From assembly GCA_027623235.1 (NCBI GenBank), contig JAQBVJ010000013.1:1-64000 (forward strand): a DNA stretch of 64,000 bases, in the 5' to 3' direction. The position numbers and the translations under genes were made by a program. Positions 43,681-51,167 of this stretch are shown piece by piece. The stretch's first letter is position 1, and each line of letters starts with the position of its first letter. The notes below the pieces were generated by a model. That model was not told the origin of the DNA, made no database searches, and worked only from the letters and a program-made list of their open reading frames with translations. This DNA comes from Planctomycetota bacterium. Lineage in GTDB: Bacteria > Planctomycetota > Planctomycetia > Planctomycetales > Planctomycetaceae.

Positions 43681-45027
43681 TTACGTTGCTGCGGAAACGG
43701 GCTCGCGGAAAAACGGCACGACGTACGGTCCCTCAGGAATCACGGCGATGCTGCCGTCGCCGCGTGAGACGCCGTTGCCGCGTGAGACACTGCCGCGTGA
43801 GACACTGCCGCGTGAGACACTTTCCGCAACGGCCTCGTCCAGAGAGTTCACCACGCGGACTCCGGTCAGCGAGTGGTCATCGGGATTCAGGCCGGTCGTG
43901 CAGAGAGTGATTCCACCAATGGCCATCGGTTTGAGCTGCATCTGTGTCTGCCACTCGTCAATGCTCGCGTGAGACTTCTTGAGGATGCTTTCCAGGAAGG
44001 CCTTCGGTCCGAGCTCGACCAGGCGACGCTGAGATTCGACGAACTCCGGCGAACCCATTCCTTCGGAACATTCCGACACGATGATTAGCTCCCCGCCCGG
44101 AGCCAGAATGTCCATCGCTCCAACCATTCCCTTCACCGTCTGGTAATACGTCTTGTCGAGCGGGTAGCCGGCGGCACTCGTGACGACCGTTGAGAACTGT
44201 CGCGGGACGGACACCTCGCAGAACTCGCGGACAAAGTCGACCGCCTCATGGTGGCTCTGCAGAATCTCGCCGAAGTTGACGAACGAAAGATTCCGGTCCT
44301 CATCGATGATCGTGTTGAGCGCGAGTGCTCCGCCGACGAGTTTCACAATTTCCAGCTGTTCCTCGTGAAGTGGATTGCCAACGAAGTTGCAGTTGACGGC
44401 GGCCAGATCGGCCATGAATCGCGAGCTGTGAAACGTCGTAATCGTTTCGGCGTGTGCAAGCCCCGGCGCGATCACTTTCCGGCCGCCCGAGTACCCCGCC
44501 ATGAAATGCGGTTCGACCAGCCCCGTCGCAATCCGGATGTCGGCCTCAACAAATCGCCGGTCAATCCGCACGACCGTTCCGCGAGTTTCCGTCCGGCCGA
44601 GATCGACGTGCGCCGCGTCGTCCCGCGCAAAGTGGTTCTCGACTCTGACCGTGTCGAGCACCGACGGATCGCCGATCAGTTCGGCGAGTTCCTCACCCTC
44701 GTTCGGTCGGTGAAGACCCGTCGCGATCAGCACAGTGATCCCGGTCGCTGGAATGCCGGCGGCGAGAAGTCGCTCAATCATCGGCCGAAGAAAAAGATGA
44801 TTCGGCACCGGCCGAGTGATATCGCAAATGGCGATGCACGCCGTACTGGCTCCTCGTGCGATCTCGACAAGCGGTCGTGTTCCGACCGGCTGATCGAGAG
44901 CGCTCGCGATTGCGGCGTGAGGATCGGCCAGTAGCGGCATGACAGGTTTCCGCACAACCGTGACGTCGGCATCGCCAGGCAGCGTGAGCGGCAGGACACC
45001 GCGTCCGTATCGCAGGTCGATTCTCAT
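43681..45027 (-). CDS. larA: LarA-type nickel-pincer lactate racemase family protein
   Basis: A 448-residue LarA/DUF2088 protein. Lactate racemase uses a nickel pincer nucleotide attached to a lysine. The key residues are all here at nearly canonical positions: His106 (ATGLHRPNEGEE), His174 (GLVEPHFMAGYSGG), Lys184 (GRKVIAPGLAH), the residue to which the cofactor attaches, and His200 (ITTFHSSRF). The substrate may be lactate or another 2-hydroxy acid. No larB, larC or larE is in the window, so cofactor synthesis must be encoded elsewhere. Near the C-terminus the sequence contains a five-residue SVSRG unit, repeated exactly, from a 15-bp tandem repeat (43776-43820). The start ATG at 45027 fits the family start. 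Confidence 0.92.
   Translation of the reverse strand: MRIDLRYGRGVLPLTLPGDADVTVVRKPVMPLLADPHAAIASALDQPVGTRPLVEIARGASTACIAICDITRPVPNHLFLRPMIERLLAAGIPATGITVLIATGLHRPNEGEELAELIGDPSVLDTVRVENHFARDDAAHVDLGRTETRGTVVRIDRRFVEADIRIATGLVEPHFMAGYSGGRKVIAPGLAHAETITTFHSSRFMADLAAVNCNFVGNPLHEEQLEIVKLVGGALALNTIIDEDRNLSFVNFGEILQSHHEAVDFVREFCEVSVPRQFSTVVTSAAGYPLDKTYYQTVKGMVGAMDILAPGGELIIVSECSEGMGSPEFVESQRRLVELGPKAFLESILKKSHASIDEWQTQMQLKPMAIGGITLCTTGLNPDDHSLTGVRVVNSLDEAVAESVSRGSVSRGSVSRGNGVSRGDGSIAVIPEGPYVVPFFREPVSAAT
43776..43820 (-). repeat. In-frame 15-bp tandem repeat in larA
   Basis: TGCCGCGTGAGACAC (plus-strand reading) occurs three times exactly at 43776-43790, 43791-43805 and 43806-43820, with a degenerate further copy around 43758-43775. 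In larA this encodes SVSRG units. As the unit is five codons, copy-number change alters protein length but not frame. Confidence 0.92.
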
Positions 45028-45218
45028 CGAGTCTCCCAGCTCGGGATCAATTCAGGAGGTCTTCGTGCGCGACCATCGTCGCAGATTCACCGCGAATCGC
45101 GAACCGTCCTGCCTGTCCCGGGCATCCTCGTGAACGTCAGCGTGCTTTGACTTCCGACCTGGCGAAACTACGATCGCGGCTCACTCCCCCGCTGCCCTTC
45201 TTCCCCCGAGTTTCTGCC

Positions 45219-46382
45219 ATGAAAAACTTCCTGCCTGGTTATTTGAATCTTCTCTTTTGTCGGACGCTCGCTGGCATTGCTTTCTCAGTTGCGATTTGTG
45301 GTGCCTCAAGCGCGGATGAGGCCACGCAGGCGATCGACGTCGCGACGGCTCGCGTTGAGGAAAACGTCGCCTGGTACGACATCCATCAGTTGGGAGTCGA
45401 AGGCCAGGGCTGGTCCGACACCGCGGCTCCGTTTGATCGGCTTCCCGCGAAGGCAGAGAAAACAGTGCGAGGCTCGGTATGGGGCTTGAGCCGCCACTCG
45501 GCCGGCCTCTGTGTGAGATTCGTCACGGACTCGCCGGAGATTCATGCGAAGTGGACGCTGACCTCGCCGAACCTCGCCATGAACCACATGCCGGCCACCG
45601 GTGTGAGCGGACTCGACCTGTACGTCAAAACGGAAAGCGGAAAGTGGCGCTGGCTGGCGGTCGGCCGCCCGACGGAGCAGACAAATCAGGCGCGTCTGGT
45701 CGGCAGCATTCCGAAGGGGACTCGGGAGTACATGCTCTACCTGCCGCTTTATAACGGTGTGAAAGAAGTTGAAGTCGGCCTGCCGACAACGGCGGTCCTG
45801 CAGAAAGCACCGCCGCGAAAGTCCGGTCTGAAGCCGATCGTGTTTTACGGAACGTCGATCACGCAGGGCGGTTGTGCGTCGAGGCCCGGCATGGTCCACA
45901 CGGCAATCCTCGGTCGGTGGCTGGACGCTCCCGTCATCAACCTGGGCTTCTCCGGAAACGGTCGGATGGAGCTGGAAGTTGCCGAACTGATCGCCGAGCT
46001 CGATCCATCCGTCATCGTGCTGGACTGTCTGCCAAACATCTCGGCGGGCGATGTCACGGCGAGGACCGGGCCGGTGATGGAGATCCTCCGCAAGCGGCAC
46101 CCAGAGACGCCGATTCTCCTCGTCGAAGATCGCAGCTACACCGATTCGTTCTTGATCGAATCCAAGCGGATTCGGAACGAGACCAGCCGCGATGCTCTGA
46201 AGGTTGAGTTTGCAAAACTCAAGAAAGCTGGCGATGAAAACGTCTTCTATCTGAAGGGTGAAGATCTTCTGGGAGACGACGGCGAAGGAACCGTCGACAG
46301 CTCGCACCCCACGGACCTCGGTTTCGTCCGTCAGTCAGAGGCATTTCAAAAAGCGCTGGTGCCACTTTTGAAGAAGCGGTAA
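45219..46382 (+). CDS. SGNH/GDSL-family hydrolase, exported
   Basis: A 387-residue exported hydrolase starting at 45219 in front of a signal peptide (LLFCRTLAGIAFSVAICGAS). Residues about 30-195 are a beta-sandwich accessory domain (YDIHQLGVEGQGWSD, GLCVRFVTDSPEIHAKWTL). The SGNH hydrolase follows: catalytic serine in IVFYGTSITQGGCASRPG (about residue 213), NLGFSGNGRMELEVAELI, IVLDCLPN and the Asp-His pair in DSSHPTDLGFVRQSEA. The family includes carbohydrate and lipid esterases. The architecture (an N-terminal jelly-roll domain and the GTSITQGG serine block) matches the DUF4886/SGNH-type glycan esterases common in Planctomycetota and Bacteroidota. Confidence 0.9.
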   Translation: MKNFLPGYLNLLFCRTLAGIAFSVAICGASSADEATQAIDVATARVEENVAWYDIHQLGVEGQGWSDTAAPFDRLPAKAEKTVRGSVWGLSRHSAGLCVRFVTDSPEIHAKWTLTSPNLAMNHMPATGVSGLDLYVKTESGKWRWLAVGRPTEQTNQARLVGSIPKGTREYMLYLPLYNGVKEVEVGLPTTAVLQKAPPRKSGLKPIVFYGTSITQGGCASRPGMVHTAILGRWLDAPVINLGFSGNGRMELEVAELIAELDPSVIVLDCLPNISAGDVTARTGPVMEILRKRHPETPILLVEDRSYTDSFLIESKRIRNETSRDALKVEFAKLKKAGDENVFYLKGEDLLGDDGEGTVDSSHPTDLGFVRQSEAFQKALVPLLKKR

Positions 46383-46428
46383 GGAACGGATCCGAAATCA
46401 CTTCCCGAGCTGCCGCCGCGTACCGGGA

Positions 46429-46490
46429 GGGCAAGGCTCCTGCCGAGCCGCGCTGCTCCCGTGATTAACAGCTCGGCGGAAGCCTCGCCC
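46429..46490. repeat. Palindrome upstream of the PLP decarboxylase
   Basis: GGGCAAGGCTCCTGCCGAGC (46429-46448) pairs with GCTCGGCGGAAGCCTCGCCC (46471-46490) with three mismatches. It lies in the 199-bp gap after the SGNH hydrolase and could end its transcript. Confidence 0.75.
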
Positions 46491-46581
46491 CACCGCTGAA
46501 AACATCAATGTCGGCGGATTTCGCGGCGGCGGACTCTTTCCGAATGTCGTGCAAACAAACTGGCCAGGGCATTTCATAAAA

Positions 46582-47988
46582 ATGGCATCGGAAGAACGAA
46601 AATCGCTCGACCCGGACGCGGACGAGATGCGGCGGCTGGGCTACGCGCTGATCGATCGGGTCGTCGAGCATCTTTCGTCGCTTCCCGATCAGCGGGTCGC
46701 CCGGCGCGGTGATCGCGTCGAGTTTTCGGCGCTGGTGGATGAGCCACTGCCGCAGGCATCGTCGAGCCTCGACAGCTGTCTCGACTTTTTCTTTGAGCGG
46801 GTTCTGCCGGGAATGACGCGAGTCAGTCATCCGCGTTTTCACGCTTACATTCCGTGCCCGTCGAGCTTTGCCGGAGCGCTGGGCGAAATGCTTGCGGCCG
46901 GAACGAATCCGTTTGTCGGAAGCTGGCTCGGCGGAGGAACGGTGAGTGCTCTGGAGCTGACTGTCTTGCGGTGGATCGCCGAACTGCTTGGCTATGACCC
47001 GGACGCGGGCGGAATCCTCACCAGCGGCGGCTCGATGGCGAATCTCGTCGGGCTCGCTGCGGCGCGTGCGAAATTCGGCGGCGAGGTTCTCGAAAACGGC
47101 GTCCTCTATCTGTCGCGGGAAGGGCACGCGTCGGTCAATAAGGCGGCGTCAATCCTCGGTTTTCGTCGTGAGGCGATTCGGACGATTGCCGTGGACGATC
47201 GCTGCCGCATGAATGTCGACCAGCTGGCTCGGGCGGTGGAGCAGGATCGGTCCGAGGGCCGGATTCCGTTTTTCGTCTGTGCAAACGCCGGTACGACGAA
47301 CACAGGGGCGATCGATCCGTTGCCGGAAATTTCCGACTTGTGCGAACGCCTCAATTTGTGGCTGCACGTCGATGCGGCTTACGGCGGATTCGCAGCGATC
47401 GCTCCGGAAGGGCAGGAACTTCTGCGAGGCATGGAGCGGGCGGATTCGTTGACGCTGGATCCTCACAAGTGGCTTTACTGTCCGATGGGCGTTGGCTGTG
47501 CACTCGTTCGCGACCCGTTGATTCTGGAGCAGGCATTCTCGGCGGAAGGCGAGTACCTCAAGGATCTGCCGGACGACGAAGTGAACTTTCTGAACCGGGG
47601 ACCCGAGCTGTCTCGCCCCGGACGAGTCCTGTCTGTGTGGATGCTGCTTCGGTCGGCCGGTCGTGAGGAACTGGCGGTTCAGATTCAGGCAGACCTGCGA
47701 CTGGCACGGCTGGCGGCGAGCCTGCTGCGAGACGACAATCGCCTGGAAGTCGATCAGCCGACTCTTTCGGTCGTGACGTTTCGGCATCGAGGTCGCGACG
47801 GAGAATCCGAAGCCGACCGCTCGGCTCGGGATACGGCACTCATGGAAGCCACGCTGGCCGACGGACAGCTCATGCTGTCCACCACGTTTCTCGGTGGCCG
47901 GAATACGTTGCGGCTTGTCGTGATGAATCATCGAACGACGGAACGGGACATTCGAATTTCGGTCAGCCGGATTCGTGAACTGGTATGA
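46582..47988 (+). CDS. PLP-dependent group II decarboxylase (aromatic-L-amino-acid type)
   Basis: A 468-residue pyridoxal-phosphate decarboxylase. The start at 46582 (MASEERKSLDPDADEMRRLG) is preferred to the ATG 33 bp upstream. Family landmarks are HPRFHAYIPCPSSFAGALGE, GGILTSGGSMANLVGLAAAR, LYLSREGHASVNKAASILG, FFVCANAGTTNTGAIDPLPE, LHVDAAYGGFAAIAPEG and the PLP-binding lysine Lys296 in LTLDPHKWLYCPMGVG. It is closest to aromatic-L-amino-acid/tyrosine or tryptophan decarboxylases; the substrate is not decided by sequence. It is transcribed alone. The downstream region has a dispersed palindrome. Confidence 0.93.
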   Translation: MASEERKSLDPDADEMRRLGYALIDRVVEHLSSLPDQRVARRGDRVEFSALVDEPLPQASSSLDSCLDFFFERVLPGMTRVSHPRFHAYIPCPSSFAGALGEMLAAGTNPFVGSWLGGGTVSALELTVLRWIAELLGYDPDAGGILTSGGSMANLVGLAAARAKFGGEVLENGVLYLSREGHASVNKAASILGFRREAIRTIAVDDRCRMNVDQLARAVEQDRSEGRIPFFVCANAGTTNTGAIDPLPEISDLCERLNLWLHVDAAYGGFAAIAPEGQELLRGMERADSLTLDPHKWLYCPMGVGCALVRDPLILEQAFSAEGEYLKDLPDDEVNFLNRGPELSRPGRVLSVWMLLRSAGREELAVQIQADLRLARLAASLLRDDNRLEVDQPTLSVVTFRHRGRDGESEADRSARDTALMEATLADGQLMLSTTFLGGRNTLRLVVMNHRTTERDIRISVSRIRELV

Positions 47989-48028
47989 GCAGCCAGTTGA
48001 AAAACAGTCGTTTTTTTGTTTTTAGCTG

Positions 48029-48096
48029 AGCGGCGCGAGCCGCCCGGTTTTGCATGGGGAAACTCGCTCAGACCGGACGGCTTGCGCCGTGCCGCT
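48029..48096. repeat. Second copy of the GCCGCCCGG palindrome
   Basis: AGCGGCGCGAGCCGCCCGGT (48029-48048) pairs with 48070-48096, ACCGGACGGCTTGCGCCGTGCCGCT in the main. It is the same family as the terminator-like palindrome at 17673-17750. It lies in the 170-bp gap between the decarboxylase and the metallopeptidase-like gene, and two copies of a TTTTTTT/TTTTT-rich motif precede it. Confidence 0.8.
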
Positions 48097-48158
48097 ACAG
48101 TTTCAACCGGCAGCAAGAATTCAACCGGCAGCAAGAACCAGTAAGAGGAAACTGACGG

Positions 48159-49460
48159 ATGCTTCGATTTGCGTTTTGTGTGATTGCCGTTCTGTCGACG
48201 GTCGTCGGCGTTTCTGAGAATGAAGCGGCGGGCCAGGGGACTGAGAACTCGGCGTCGACAAAGAGCCGAGCGACGGTTTCTCCCCGCACTGTCCGTTCGC
48301 GGAATTTCTCGATGCGCACGGACCTGGGCGATGCGGATTCGGAAGAGCTGGTGGAGCAGCTCGAAAAAATGCTCGCACTGATTTCCAGATACTGGGGGCG
48401 ACCCAATCAGCAGACGATCGAAATGTTTGTCGTCAAGGATTTGAAAAACTGGCCGGCGGGTTCGCTCGATCCGGACGGGTTGCGAAGCATCGAGGCGAAA
48501 GCGGGCGTGACGAAGCATGTCAAACAGACCCAGGGCACCCGTTTCCGCGCGAAGTCCGTCGTCTTTGCCGTCGCGGATCGCGGGACACCTCAGCACGAAG
48601 CCGTGCATGCCTACTGTTTTCAGACGTTTGGTGAGACGGGGCCGGTCTGGTACAGCGAAGGCATGGCCGAAATGGGTCAGTACTGGGTTGAGAACTCCGC
48701 CGCCGTGAACTGTCCTCCGTACATCGCAGAGTACATTCGGTCGGTCGAGCCAAAGTCGCTGAACGAGATCGTCAACGGCGGCCGCGAAGTGACCGGCGAC
48801 TCGTGGCAGAACTATGCCTGGCGGTGGGCGTTGTGCCACCTGCTCGCGACGAACCCGAATTACAGTCAGCGATTCCGTCCGCTGGGGCTCGGGATTCTGA
48901 CCGGACAGAGAACGTCCTTCGAGGGCGTTTACGGCAGCATGGCGAAGGAGATTTCGTTCGAGTATCGCTTTTTTCTGGATCACGTGGGCGTGGGATTTCG
49001 AGCTGACCTTTGTGCGTGGGACTGGAAATCGAAATACCGAATTCCACGTTCAACCGGGACGCCGGTGGTCGCCAGCGTGTCGGCTCGTGGTGGCTGGCAG
49101 CCGTCGCGGTGCGTCGTGAAAAAGGACCAGGAATACGATTTCATGGCGAGCGGAGAATGGCAGTCTGAGGAGGGCTCGCCGCTGGTCAGTGCCGACGGAG
49201 CGGACGACGGTCGCGGAAAGCTCGTTGGCGCGATTTTCAACGACGACACGTACGCGATCGGCAAACCGTTTGAGCTGGGAGCGTTCGGAACCTGGACAGC
49301 TCCGGCAGACGGACAGCTCGTGTTGCGATGCCAGCAGCCCTGGACCGAGATCAACGAAGAGGACGCCGGCAAGCTCTCTTTCCGGATCAAGATTGCCGGC
49401 GCGGGCAAGGCGTTTGAGGATCCCCGGACCGCCACCAGTCCCGAGACTAAAAAACCGTAG
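48159..49460 (+). CDS. Exported HEAVH metallopeptidase-like protein with lectin-like C-terminal domain
   Basis: A 433-residue exported protein with a signal peptide (MLRFAFCVIAVLSTVVGVS). The middle contains HEAVHAYCFQTFGETGPVWYSEGMAEMGQYW: an HExxH zinc motif (HEAVH) followed 20 residues later by a glutamate in SEGMAEMG, the layout of gluzincin or DUF1570/peptidase MA-like families. The last 110 residues (SARGGWQPSRCVVKKDQEYDF, ASGEWQSEEG, GKLVGAIFNDDTYAIG, FGTWTAPADGQLVLRCQ) resemble the PA-IL/LecA-type galactose-binding beta-sandwich. A secreted protease or its non-enzymatic relative with a sugar-binding module is the likely role. The start is the first ATG after the palindrome, with a short AAGAGG-like sequence ahead. 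Confidence 0.75.
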   Translation: MLRFAFCVIAVLSTVVGVSENEAAGQGTENSASTKSRATVSPRTVRSRNFSMRTDLGDADSEELVEQLEKMLALISRYWGRPNQQTIEMFVVKDLKNWPAGSLDPDGLRSIEAKAGVTKHVKQTQGTRFRAKSVVFAVADRGTPQHEAVHAYCFQTFGETGPVWYSEGMAEMGQYWVENSAAVNCPPYIAEYIRSVEPKSLNEIVNGGREVTGDSWQNYAWRWALCHLLATNPNYSQRFRPLGLGILTGQRTSFEGVYGSMAKEISFEYRFFLDHVGVGFRADLCAWDWKSKYRIPRSTGTPVVASVSARGGWQPSRCVVKKDQEYDFMASGEWQSEEGSPLVSADGADDGRGKLVGAIFNDDTYAIGKPFELGAFGTWTAPADGQLVLRCQQPWTEINEEDAGKLSFRIKIAGAGKAFEDPRTATSPETKKP

Positions 49461-49468
49461 CGAGTTCT

Positions 49469-50857
49469 CTACGCCGCGTCCGGGGAAGCCTCTTCGTCCG
49501 AGTCGTCGGTCGGGACGAACGGCTTCACACCGAGAAACTTCGCGAGGGCGATCGAAAGCCCGGCTGCGCCGAAGCTGGCGAGCGCTCCCATTTTCGCCGC
49601 GTCGAGGTTGCTGTCTCCCGCTTTGAAAGCCGCCGTCGAGACAAACAGAGCGACCGTAAATCCGATGCCGGCAATCATGCCGAGCGTGACGACGTCGCGG
49701 TAATTCATGCCGCCGGGGATTTCCAGCTTCAGAACTTTCTGAGCAAACCAGGTCAGCAGGGTGATACCGATCGGCTTTCCAATCAGCAGGCCAGCCAGGA
49801 CCAGCCAGGTCGCCGCCCCCACGCTCGAAAACGAAACGCCAGCGTTCACCAGGCCGAACAGGCCGAGGATCAATTCGACGGGGTCCGCCCACCAGTTTGT
49901 AAAACGGTTGAGCGTGTCGTCCTGGTTGAGCTCTTCGCGCGCGAAGATCCCCAGGTCCGTATGCGCGTGCGGCATCGTGACGATCACGGGAACCAGGCCG
50001 AGTGCCGGATGGATGCCGGACTTCAGAAAGCCAATCCAGCTGAGAGCACCTGGAATGAGCAGGTACCACCAGAAGCTGTGCAGCTTCAATTTCTGAAAAG
50101 CGAAACCAATCACGACCGCCAGGACGCTTGCCAGCAACCAGCTCAAATGGAGTTCACCTGACGGGTAAAACACGGCCAGAATGATGAGTCCCGCCGCGTC
50201 GTCCGCGATGGCAAGAAGAAGCAGGAACGCGATGGCCGGATGCCCCGCCCCGAAGATGAATCTCGCCACGAGATAGCTGAACGCGATATCGGTCGCACAC
50301 GGAATCGCCCAGCCGCTGCTGATGTCCATCCTGCCAGATGCGTAGCAGCCAGCCATGTAAATTGCAGCAGGGCCAGCCAGCCCACCGAGCGTCGCGAGCA
50401 GCGGTGTTGCCGCCTTTTTGGGATTCGAGAGTGCCCCGCCAGGCAGCAGAGCTTCCCAGACTTCGGATCCGGCGATGGCAAAGAAAAAGGCCATCATCAG
50501 ATCATTGATCAGGAAATAGAGCGAGAAGTTGTGGTGGCCGGTTGAGGCATCCTCAGCTTCTTTCGCCGCTTCGCCTTCTTCGGCCTCATTGCCGTTCCGT
50601 GTTTCTGCCGCCGCGGATTCGCCTGTGGACTCTTCTTTTACATTGGCTTCCGTAGAAGGCTCAGCCGCGTGCTCAACAGCCGCGTGCTCAACAGCCGCGT
50701 GCTCACTTCCCAGCAGATCGTGGTGAATGAAATGGTTGTAAGAATCGGGCGCGACGTTCGCCCAGATCAGCGCGATGATCGACCCGCCGATCAGGAAGAT
50801 CGAATTCTCAAAGACGAACGCGGCCACACGGGACCGCGGATTTTTCGAACCGGACAT
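49469..50857 (-). CDS. nhaA: Na+/H+ antiporter NhaA with an acidic repeat insertion
   Basis: A 462-residue NhaA, exchanging sodium or lithium for protons across the membrane. The family's transport aspartates are in LLLAIADDAAGLIILAVFY. Helix landmarks are FENSIFLIGGSIIALIWANV, LYFLINDLMMAFFFAIAGSE, AGPAAIYMAGC, GWAIPCATDIAFSYLVARFI and GIGFTVALFVS. Between helices 1 and 2 there is an extra loop of about 60 residues, rich in Glu, Ala and Thr, starting with the fivefold-codon repeat EHAAVEHAAVEHAA encoded by a 15-bp tandem repeat. Such an insertion is unusual and might bind cations or sense pH. It converges on the metallopeptidase-like gene with an 8-bp gap. Confidence 0.92.
   Translation of the reverse strand: MSGSKNPRSRVAAFVFENSIFLIGGSIIALIWANVAPDSYNHFIHHDLLGSEHAAVEHAAVEHAAEPSTEANVKEESTGESAAAETRNGNEAEEGEAAKEAEDASTGHHNFSLYFLINDLMMAFFFAIAGSEVWEALLPGGALSNPKKAATPLLATLGGLAGPAAIYMAGCYASGRMDISSGWAIPCATDIAFSYLVARFIFGAGHPAIAFLLLLAIADDAAGLIILAVFYPSGELHLSWLLASVLAVVIGFAFQKLKLHSFWWYLLIPGALSWIGFLKSGIHPALGLVPVIVTMPHAHTDLGIFAREELNQDDTLNRFTNWWADPVELILGLFGLVNAGVSFSSVGAATWLVLAGLLIGKPIGITLLTWFAQKVLKLEIPGGMNYRDVVTLGMIAGIGFTVALFVSTAAFKAGDSNLDAAKMGALASFGAAGLSIALAKFLGVKPFVPTDDSDEEASPDAA
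50662..50706 (-). repeat. In-frame 15-bp tandem repeat in nhaA
   Basis: CAGCCGCGTGCTCAA occurs at 50662-50676 and 50677-50691, with a third copy differing in the last base (50692-50706). In nhaA it encodes EHAAV-type units. Its length keeps the frame. It shares a GCCGCGTG core with the larA repeat, which may be chance. Confidence 0.88.
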
Positions 50858-51167
50858 TCTGGACTCTGAAATGCTGCTCCGCAGCGGCCGGAGAAGTCGG
50901 CTCAGACGGAAATTCTTTGATTGGGAATTGTGAAGGGCAGAGGTTCGACGTGCTCAATCCGAAGACGCTCACGCAAAGCCTGCAGAGGGCAGACGATGGA
51001 GAGGTCGTTTCCCTCCGGCAAGTGAACATTCGCCGAGTTTGCGACGAAGCCAGAACAAGCTGTGTCACATCCCTCTGGAGTGACTATAGTCCGCAACCGG
51101 CTGTGCGGAACGAATTTTCTTCCGCGTTTCCGACACAAATCCTGTCGCCGACGAGACGGACCTCGCC
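50858..51167. other. 310-bp divergent intergenic region
   Basis: It separates nhaA (minus) from the PVC dehydrogenase (plus) and must carry both promoters. I find no repeat longer than the arms of chance and no family resemblance in the open frames. The complement of an early stretch reads as a weak leader, nothing more. Confidence 0.5.

Noticed and set aside
43681-45027. A complete nickel-pincer system
   Set aside because: Only larA is present; larB, larC and larE are not found in the window.
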